Made by a program: the position numbers and the translations under genes
The notes under the pieces: generated by a model
Seen by the model: the letters and a program-made list of their open reading frames with translations, nothing else
The model's database searches: none
What the model was told of the DNA's origin: nothing
Part shown: positions 57,955 through 64,000 of the stretch, piece after piece
Layout of the letters: every line of letters begins with the position of its first letter
How positions within the stretch are numbered: position 1 is the first letter of the stretch
Source: an uncultured Alphaproteobacteria bacterium
GTDB lineage: Bacteria > Pseudomonadota > Alphaproteobacteria > HIMB59 > GCA-002718135
Direction: 5' to 3'
DNA: 64,000 nucleotides
NCBI GenBank assembly: GCA_902522865.1
Contig: CABYXC010000002.1
Location: forward strand, 102,415 to 166,414

Positions 57955-58722
57955 TTAATCTTCCACTTTTATTTTTCCTGATTCATGAAGTTGGATCATT
58001 TTTTGAACAAGTTCTTCTCTTGAAATATCTTCTTTATTAAATTCCCCAACAACTTCACCTCTATCTAAAATGATAAATCTATCTGCAGCTCCATATACGT
58101 GTATTATATTATGATCGATAAATATTGCAGATTTGTTTTCATTTTTTAAACCTTTTACAAAATTAAGAACTTTTTCTGTTTCCTGTATCGATAATCCCAT
58201 TGTTGGTTCATCTAATACGATTAAATCAGAATTAAAATACAATGATCTACCGAAAGCTACACCTTGTTTTTCTCCACCAGACAGACCCATTACTTGAGAA
58301 TCAACTGTTATAGCTTTTGAAGTAAAACCTATATAGTCCCGTAAAATTTTTTCTGCTTCTTTTCTTTGTTTTTTTATATCCAAAAAACCAAATGAATTTG
58401 TAATTTCTCTTCCTGCAAAGATATTTCTGTATAATTCTTGCTGATCACATAATGCTCTTTCTTGATACACTGCTTCAATTCCCATTTTTCTTGATTGAGC
58501 AACTGATTTAATTTGTACCTCTTTATCTTTAAAAAAAACTTTACCCGAGTTTGGGCTATGAACTCCAGTTATAACTTTAATAAGTGTAGATTTTCCAGCT
58601 CCGTTATCACCGATTAAAGCTACCACTTCACCTTTATTTATTTTGATATTCACATCTTTTAAAACTTTTACGTTTCCAAAGTTTTTGTAAATATTTTGTA
58701 ATTTTAAGAGTTCTTCTGCCAT
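57955..58722 (-). CDS. sugar ABC transporter, ATP-binding protein (half-size)
   Basis: 255 aa. Walker A GDNGAGKST, Q-loop YQERAL, signature LSGGEKQGV and Walker B ending LDEPTMGLS are present; a single nucleotide-binding domain, like the other two transporters of the window. The start codon lies directly at the end of the upstream terminator U-tract. Confidence 0.9.
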   Translation of the reverse strand: MAEELLKLQNIYKNFGNVKVLKDVNIKINKGEVVALIGDNGAGKSTLIKVITGVHSPNSGKVFFKDKEVQIKSVAQSRKMGIEAVYQERALCDQQELYRNIFAGREITNSFGFLDIKKQRKEAEKILRDYIGFTSKAITVDSQVMGLSGGEKQGVAFGRSLYFNSDLIVLDEPTMGLSIQETEKVLNFVKGLKNENKSAIFIDHNIIHVYGAADRFIILDRGEVVGEFNKEDISREELVQKMIQLHESGKIKVED

Positions 58723-58755
58723 AAAAAATAAACCTGCCTTATGTAATAAGGCAGG
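58722..58755 (-). terminator. intra-operon terminator between binding protein and ATPase
   Basis: On the minus strand CCTGCCTTA pairs with TAAGGCAGG (58733-58755, five-base loop), followed by TTTATTTTTTAT up to the ATPase start. It resembles the element at 8935-8967, and must be leaky for ATPase and permease expression. Confidence 0.85.
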
Positions 58756-58769
58756 CTATAATATTTAAT

Positions 58770-59750
58770 TTATCTAATTTGTACTGCTGCTAATGGAGCA
58801 ACAGCATCAACGTTATCAGCTGTAACAAATGCAGCACCAGTATCCATTGCTAATCCAGCCATTCCATATTTTGTACTTAGGAATAACTGAACAATTGGCA
58901 TATATCCTTGGATAAATGGTTGTTGATCAATTACAACATCAATGTATCCAGAATTAATTCCATCAACAATTGGAGCTGATAAATCAAATCCAGCACCACA
59001 TACTTCTTCAGTACCGTGACCTGCAGCTTTCATATATGTTGGTAAACTTGCAGTTAATCCTCCATGATCAGTAATTGCTAATTTGATATCAGGATTTGCA
59101 CTGTAAGTAGCAACGTACATAGGAGTTCCCTGAGATGCATCTGAGTTTACATTATCAGGAATTTCTTGATAAACAACTTCAACACCTGCTGCTTCAACAC
59201 CTGCTATTGCACCTTTAGTTCTTTCTCCTCTATTTGGCATACTTGCAAGACCCCAGATAAACGCTTTGTCTCCAGCTTGTAGACCACAAACTTCAACAGC
59301 TTTTTTACCTAGATTAAATCCAGCATCAAATAAATCTGCGCCTGCATAACCAAATCCTTCAGTTTTATATTCTGACTCAAGGTCAGGAAGAGGTGTGTTC
59401 ATAGTAGTAATAACTATTCCCATTTCTCTTGCTTCTTGAATGATAGGTCTCATTGCAGCATCACCTGGGAAACCATAGATTGCAATTCCATCAGGCTGTA
59501 AAGCAACAGCTTCTTTGAATTGTTTAATCATGATTTCTGAATTCCATTGTGACCAGTAATAGTCTACGTCACAACCAGTATGTTCAGCAGCAGCTACTGC
59601 ACCATTGTAAACGATAGTTCCAAATGGACCACCTTCAGGTCCGCCTGGGAAAAATATAAATTTCTTATCACAGCTATAATCATTTTTTGCTACTGCTGAA
59701 GTAGATGCAAAGGCAAAAAATAGAGCAATGATTGCAAAGATTTTTTTCAT
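58770..59750 (-). CDS. sugar ABC transporter, periplasmic substrate-binding protein
   Basis: 326 aa. The signal peptide ends near SAVAKND, and a type I (Peripla_BP_4) fold follows, with the sugar-pocket segments PGGPEGGPFGT and VIDQQPFIQGYMP. GGAGGAATT precedes the ATG. It is first in the third transporter operon and is divergent from the MocD-like gene at 59941, so this transporter probably serves that oxygenase pathway. Confidence 0.9.
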   Translation of the reverse strand: MKKIFAIIALFFAFASTSAVAKNDYSCDKKFIFFPGGPEGGPFGTIVYNGAVAAAEHTGCDVDYYWSQWNSEIMIKQFKEAVALQPDGIAIYGFPGDAAMRPIIQEAREMGIVITTMNTPLPDLESEYKTEGFGYAGADLFDAGFNLGKKAVEVCGLQAGDKAFIWGLASMPNRGERTKGAIAGVEAAGVEVVYQEIPDNVNSDASQGTPMYVATYSANPDIKLAITDHGGLTASLPTYMKAAGHGTEEVCGAGFDLSAPIVDGINSGYIDVVIDQQPFIQGYMPIVQLFLSTKYGMAGLAMDTGAAFVTADNVDAVAPLAAVQIR

Positions 59751-59940
59751 AATTCCTCCAAATAATTTATGACATAATTTATAAGTAAATAAATCAATAA
59801 TACAATTAAATTAAAGTATTAAAGAGTTTATTACAAATTAAATTCGAGTTACCTTGGGTAGATAAAATAGTCGCACTTAATTACTAATTTATAGCAATTT
59901 TTATATTTATAAGATTATTAAAAAGTGTTATTTTTTAATT
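59751..59940. other. 190-base divergent intergenic region
   Basis: A very AT-rich region between the third transporter operon and the MocD-like cluster. It should hold promoters for both directions. No convincing -35/-10 pair, operator repeat or structured RNA stands out by eye. The minus-strand ribosome site GGAGGAATT lies at its left edge. Confidence 0.5.
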
Positions 59941-60927
59941 ATGGAAGTAGATTTAGGTAAATGGTATCGAGCAAATATAGATAAAAAAGAATTCAAGAAG
60001 TTATGCAAGAAATCTGATTGGCAGGGTTTTAAGCATATGATCATTTATTTTTCATCTTTATTTCTTTTTGGATATCTTGCATATGTAACATGGGGCACTT
60101 GGTGGTCTTTATTATTCTTTATAATATACGGAAATATTTGGGGATGTAGCGATGCTATCTGGCATGAAACTGGTCACAGAACAGCTTTTAAATCTAAATT
60201 CTGGAATGATTTCTTTTATTACATTGCAAGTTTCATGGATAATTTCGAGCCGATAAGATGGAGATATTCTCATTATCATCATCATACTTATACCCAATTT
60301 AATGATCCTGTGGATTTTGAAATACATGTAAAAAAACCTACTGATTTAATTGTGTTTTTCTCCCACTACATTCCATTCTCTGGTTTTGTTTTTTTTAAAA
60401 ATTCTCTTCAATGGGAAACTATAAAACATGCATTTGGTGTGACCACAGATGTAATGAAAGTTTGTATTCCTGAAAACGAAAGATGGAAATGTAGATTATC
60501 TGCTTGGAGTCATCTCTCTATTTGGATCATAAGTATTGCTTCTTCATTATACTTTCAAAGCTGGCTTCCGGTTCTATATGTTTTATTACCTAACTTTTAT
60601 GGAAAGACACTCGTTATGCTGATGGGTCTTACTCAGCACGCTGGACTTAGAGAAGATAAAAGAGATCACAGGTATACAACCAGAACAGTTTATTTAAATG
60701 CAGTTTTAAGTTTTTTATATTGGCATATGGAATATCATGTTGAGCACCATATGTTCCCTCAAGTTCCTTCACATAATTTACCTAAACTACATTCTATGAT
60801 TAAAGATCAATTACCACCTGCTAGAAAAGGTCTTATAGGGGCTTATAAAGAAATTATTCCAGCACTCATAAAACAAGCAAAAAATCCAGACTATCAAATT
60901 CCATTATCTATTCCTAGTAACGCTTAA
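59941..60927 (+). CDS. MocD-like membrane di-iron oxygenase
   Basis: 328 aa desaturase-fold protein. Histidine boxes are HETGH (75-79), HYHHH (111-115) and EYHVEHH (about 264-270), with hydrophobic segments before and between them. It is followed directly by a ferredoxin reductase and a Rieske ferredoxin, the MocD-MocF-MocE set that in Rhizobium demethylates rhizopine. A simple fatty acid desaturase would not usually travel with a Rieske ferredoxin. The paralogue at 11663 has the same architecture. Confidence 0.82.
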   Translation: MEVDLGKWYRANIDKKEFKKLCKKSDWQGFKHMIIYFSSLFLFGYLAYVTWGTWWSLLFFIIYGNIWGCSDAIWHETGHRTAFKSKFWNDFFYYIASFMDNFEPIRWRYSHYHHHTYTQFNDPVDFEIHVKKPTDLIVFFSHYIPFSGFVFFKNSLQWETIKHAFGVTTDVMKVCIPENERWKCRLSAWSHLSIWIISIASSLYFQSWLPVLYVLLPNFYGKTLVMLMGLTQHAGLREDKRDHRYTTRTVYLNAVLSFLYWHMEYHVEHHMFPQVPSHNLPKLHSMIKDQLPPARKGLIGAYKEIIPALIKQAKNPDYQIPLSIPSNA

Positions 60928-60932
60928 ACTTA

Positions 60933-62162
60933 GTGAAAAAAAACATTTTAATTTTAGGCGGTGGTCAAGCCGGAATCTATGCTGCTAGAGAGATTAGACA
61001 AAATGATTCAGAATCAAATATTAAAATTTTGGGTGAAGAAAATTTATTACCATACGAAAGACCTCCTTTATCTAAAGATTTTTTGCTAGATAAAAAAAAT
61101 GAAGAAGATCTCTATTTTCATTCTAGCGAAGTACTAAAAAATGAAAATATAGATTTTGAAAATGTATCAATTACTAAAGTTGACTTTGAAAATAAAAAAC
61201 TTTTTACAAAAAATGATGATGTTTACATTTATGATAGTCTCCTTATTGCAACAGGTTCTGAAAATAAAAAACTTAGTTTATATAATAATTTAAAAAATGA
61301 TGTTTATTATCTAAGAAACTTAGAAGAAGCCAAAACAATTAAGGAAAAAGTTTTAAATAAAAATAAAATAACTATTATTGGTGGTGGTTTCATTGGTTTA
61401 GAAATTGCTTCATCTTTATCTCAACTTCAAAAGAAAGTAACTGTTATCGAAATCGGTGATCAACTTATGGGAAGAATTATACCCAAACAAATTGCTGATT
61501 TAGTTCAAAGCACTCATATAGATTATGGAAATAAAATAATATTAAATAAACAAATAGATAAAATAACTAAAAAAAATGCTAATTTTGAAATTTTATTAAA
61601 CGATAATTCTTTAATAGAAACAGATTTTGTAATTGCAGGTATAGGCTCAACTCCGTCTGTAAAATTATTTGAAAATACAAATTTAAATCTTGATAACGGT
61701 ATAGTTACTAATCAATTTTGTGAAACTTCTATTAAAAATGTTTATGCAGCAGGTGATGTATCTAATTTTTATCATCCATTATATGAAAGAAATATGCGAC
61801 TTGAGTCTTATCAACATGCACAAAATCATGGAATATGTGCTGGAAAAAATATTGCTGGAGTAAAAACAGAATATACTTCAATTCCTTGGATGTGGTCTGA
61901 TCAATTTAATTTGAATCTTCAACTGACTGGTATTTGTAATGATTATGATGAAATCATTGAAAGAGGTAATGATATTAATAATGGTATAATTTATTTTTTT
62001 CTAAAAAATAAAATAATAAGAGGTGCATGTGGTCTAGGAATTGCAGGAAAAATTGGTCGCGACATTAGAATTACTTCTAAATTAAGTGAAAAAAATACCA
62101 TTGTAGATAAACAAATTCTCTCAGATCAAAATCAAAAATTAAATAAACTCATACAAAAATAA
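60933..62162 (+). CDS. FAD-dependent ferredoxin reductase (MocF-like)
   Basis: 409 aa pyridine-nucleotide-disulfide reductase fold. The N-terminal FAD motif is LGGGQAGIYAAREIR, the NAD motif is IIGGGFIGLEIASSL and the second FAD motif is NVYAAGDVSNFYHP, followed by a C-terminal domain with MWSDQFNLNLQLTG, typical of rhodocoxin/putidaredoxin-type reductases. The start is GTG 60933, five bases after the oxygenase stop. It transfers electrons from NADH to the Rieske protein. Confidence 0.9.
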   Translation: MKKNILILGGGQAGIYAAREIRQNDSESNIKILGEENLLPYERPPLSKDFLLDKKNEEDLYFHSSEVLKNENIDFENVSITKVDFENKKLFTKNDDVYIYDSLLIATGSENKKLSLYNNLKNDVYYLRNLEEAKTIKEKVLNKNKITIIGGGFIGLEIASSLSQLQKKVTVIEIGDQLMGRIIPKQIADLVQSTHIDYGNKIILNKQIDKITKKNANFEILLNDNSLIETDFVIAGIGSTPSVKLFENTNLNLDNGIVTNQFCETSIKNVYAAGDVSNFYHPLYERNMRLESYQHAQNHGICAGKNIAGVKTEYTSIPWMWSDQFNLNLQLTGICNDYDEIIERGNDINNGIIYFFLKNKIIRGACGLGIAGKIGRDIRITSKLSEKNTIVDKQILSDQNQKLNKLIQK

Positions 62163-62214
62163 TATTTTAATTATTTTATATTTATTTTCAAAAAATAGAT
62201 ATTATATACAATTT

Positions 62215-62532
62215 ATGTCTGAAGAAAATTGGATTGAAGTAGGGTCTACAGATAGTATTGAAGAAGAGGATCTCATAAGATTTGACCATCAAGATAAAAC
62301 TTTTTGTGTGTATAAGCTAACAGATGGTTTTTATGCTACTGATGGAATTTGTACACACGAGGCGGTACACCTTGAAGATGGTTTGGTTATGGATGATGAA
62401 ATTGAATGTCCAATGCACCAAGGAATTTTTAATATTAAATCTGGTGAGGCCTTAAGCCCCCCAGCGTGTGAGGATTTAAAAACATACCCAGTTAAAGTTG
62501 ATAATGACAAAATTTTCATTAAGATAGATTAA
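62215..62532 (+). CDS. Rieske [2Fe-2S] ferredoxin (MocE-like)
   Basis: 105 aa soluble Rieske protein. Cluster ligands are Cys46-x-His48 (CTH) and Cys65-x2-His68 (CPMH). It is the size of the single-domain ferredoxins of ring-hydroxylating and MocDEF systems, without a signal peptide. The 52-base AT-rich gap before it is the largest in this set. It is the likely electron carrier for the oxygenases at 59941 and 63383, and possibly for the one at 11663. Confidence 0.92.
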   Translation: MSEENWIEVGSTDSIEEEDLIRFDHQDKTFCVYKLTDGFYATDGICTHEAVHLEDGLVMDDEIECPMHQGIFNIKSGEALSPPACEDLKTYPVKVDNDKIFIKID

Positions 62533-62551
62533 ATATTCTTTTGGGGGTTTT

Positions 62552-63379
62552 ATGAGTAGAAAAAAACTTACAGTTTACGATTATTTGCAATGCAAAGGTA
62601 AAAGACAACTAAGTGTTATGTTTGTACATAATGCTGACGAAGCTGCAGCAGCTGAAGAGGCTGGCATTGACATGATTTGTACTTCTCATGATGCTCCACA
62701 ATTTGGTATTTACAATTCTTTTGATGAGCTTAAGCGAATTCGCGAGGCTGCACCAACTTGCTTTATGCAATCCGGAGGGGCAGTAAGAGTAGCTTCTGAA
62801 TACGAAGCAATGAAACTATCACACAAGTATTTAGACATTGGCGCAGATGTTATCTATGGTGGTAATTGGAGTTACAAATGGATTAGAGCATTAAGAGATG
62901 AGTATGTTCCAATTAATAGTCATGTTGGATTAGTTCCAGGAAATGCTACTTGGATTGGAGGATTTGTTGCACAAGGTAAAACTGCTGATAAAGCCGTTAG
63001 AATTTTAGAACATACTCTTGAGTTACAAGAAGCGGGGGCTATCGGAGTTGAACTCGAAATAGTTCCTCCAAAAGTTGCAGAAGTTATTACAAAAAAAGTT
63101 GATATCATGACTCTCTCAATGGGAAGTGGTTCTGGTTGTGATGGGCAATATTTATTTGCTAATGATGTACTCGGATATACCCAAGGAAAAATTCCAAGAC
63201 ATGCGCGAATTTATAGAGATTTTAAAAAAGAATTTGCAAAATTACAAGCTGAAAGAGTAAGTGCATTCAAAGAGTTTCACGATGATACGGTAAACAAAAA
63301 ATTTAATGATCCTAAAATCACAGTTAACATTGATGAAAGTGAATTTGAAAAATTTTTAAAGCTTTCAGAAAAATTTTGA
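62552..63379 (+). CDS. PanB-like (ketopantoate hydroxymethyltransferase family) protein, divergent
   Basis: 275 aa TIM barrel. The segments SHVGLVPG (His124), FVAQGKTADKAVR, GVELEIVPP (Glu169) and GSGSGCDGQ match the PanB family. But by eye the Mg ligand segment LLADLPF of PanB reads CFMQSGG here, and the Lys/Glu segment (VKIEGG) is shortened to VIYGG, so key residues are replaced. A different reaction is likely, perhaps a retro-aldol or hydroxymethyl transfer with another acceptor. It follows the Rieske gene by 19 bases and is four bases before the next MocD-like gene. GGGGGTTT precedes the ATG. Confidence 0.75.
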   Translation: MSRKKLTVYDYLQCKGKRQLSVMFVHNADEAAAAEEAGIDMICTSHDAPQFGIYNSFDELKRIREAAPTCFMQSGGAVRVASEYEAMKLSHKYLDIGADVIYGGNWSYKWIRALRDEYVPINSHVGLVPGNATWIGGFVAQGKTADKAVRILEHTLELQEAGAIGVELEIVPPKVAEVITKKVDIMTLSMGSGSGCDGQYLFANDVLGYTQGKIPRHARIYRDFKKEFAKLQAERVSAFKEFHDDTVNKKFNDPKITVNIDESEFEKFLKLSEKF

Positions 63380-63382
63380 TTA

Positions 63383-64000
63383 ATGTTTGCGGGCGAAGTT
63401 GATTTAAAAACTTGGTATAAACCAAAAATTGATAAGAAAACTTTACAGGAACTTTCTAAGAGATCTGATACAAAAGGTTTATTAGATATATCCATATTTA
63501 TTGTTGCTCTAATATTAAGTGGATATCTGTGTATTCTAAGTTGGGGTACTTTATGGTCAATACCTGCTCTTTTGCTTTATGGAAATATTTTCTATTGTAA
63601 AATCATAAGCATTCAACATGAAACAAATCACGAAACATATTTTAAAACAAGAGCGTTAAATAAACTTTTTTATCATATAACTTCTTTACTCGGTGGTTTT
63701 GAAGCAGTTAGATGGAAGTGGAGTCATTTTCATCATCATACTTACACTATATTTACACATGAAGAGGTGTACGATTACGAAAATAATAGTCCGAAACCAA
63801 CAGAGCCTATTAGATTTCTTTTAAATTTTTTACCTCTTGGTCCAATAATTAATATTCAAAAAATTAGACATTTTACACATTTTGAAATTATTAAACATTC
63901 ATTTGGGATAATTACTCCTGTTGTAAAAGTTACAGTACCTGAAAAGGAGATAAAAAAAATTATTAATAGTTCAAGATTATATTTAATTTTTTGGTTGCTC
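63383..64000 (+). CDS. MocD-like membrane di-iron oxygenase, 3' end cut by window
   Basis: The visible 206 codons run to the window end. The start motif is EVDLKTWYKPKIDKK, as in the other two copies. The first two histidine boxes are HETNH (79-83) and HFHHH (115-119); the third would lie outside. Its ATG is four bases after the PanB-like stop, so it belongs to the same transcript. Gene 63383 is the third MocD-type oxygenase of the window. Confidence 0.82.
   Translation, partial: MFAGEVDLKTWYKPKIDKKTLQELSKRSDTKGLLDISIFIVALILSGYLCILSWGTLWSIPALLLYGNIFYCKIISIQHETNHETYFKTRALNKLFYHITSLLGGFEAVRWKWSHFHHHTYTIFTHEEVYDYENNSPKPTEPIRFLLNFLPLGPIINIQKIRHFTHFEIIKHSFGIITPVVKVTVPEKEIKKIINSSRLYLIFWLL

Overview
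The window is a compact, very AT-rich stretch of a bacterial chromosome. Genes overlap or lie within a few bases of each other, and there are no insertion sequences, CRISPR arrays, rRNAs or recognisable tRNAs. The housekeeping genes (DUF3035 lipoprotein, cox/cta order, MsbA-WaaA-LpxK, DUF6494) are alphaproteobacterial. The AT bias, streamlining and many sugar/polyol transporters with half-size ATPases suggest a marine SAR11-like lineage, perhaps the HIMB59/AEGEAN-169 group. The lineage is inferred from gene content, not from a marker tree.

Layout. (1) 1-19070 is a sugar/inositol catabolic island: a frameshifted 2-hydroxyacid dehydrogenase, IolD, a second 2-hydroxyacid dehydrogenase, two complete sugar ABC transporters, two Gfo/Idh/MocA dehydrogenases, two PhyH oxygenases, a MocD-like membrane di-iron oxygenase, a glyoxalase, a sulfatase, a ThuA protein and xylose isomerase. 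(2) 19113-46961 is core: ribF-ileS-lspA-DUF3035-pgi, rsmD/rluB/glutamine amidotransferase, tadA-xseA, a leftward lipid A/LPS operon (lpxL-like, lpxK, waaA, DUF374, msbA) with ubiA, rsmE, the cytochrome c oxidase operon (coxB-coxA-ctaB-small ORF-ctaG-coxC-surf1), then M32 peptidase, thrC, M16 peptidase, DUF6494 and ogt. (3) 46996-49212 is an epimerase/dehydrogenase pair for sugar or inositol oxidation. (4) 49213-53106 holds two amt ammonium transporter genes, each behind a leader with two tandem glutamine-aptamer (glnA-type) RNAs, with a MarR-like regulator between them. (5) 53107-56980 holds YqgE, DsbD, a peroxiredoxin and an SDR. (6) 56977-64000 is a third sugar ABC transporter divergent from a MocD-MocF-MocE-like oxygenase set, with a divergent PanB-like protein and a further MocD-like oxygenase cut by the window end.

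Two parts stand out. The paired amt leaders carry tandem aptamers whose differences preserve base pairing, followed by a conserved TTTCCAT element complementary to each gene's Shine-Dalgarno sequence and a covarying 9-bp hairpin, so the expression platform can be read directly. The mocDEF-like oxygenase set, in a genome that also carries IolD and several MocA-family dehydrogenases, resembles the rhizobial rhizopine (O-methyl-inosamine) route, and suggests uptake and oxidative demethylation or hydroxylation of a methylated polyol or sugar.
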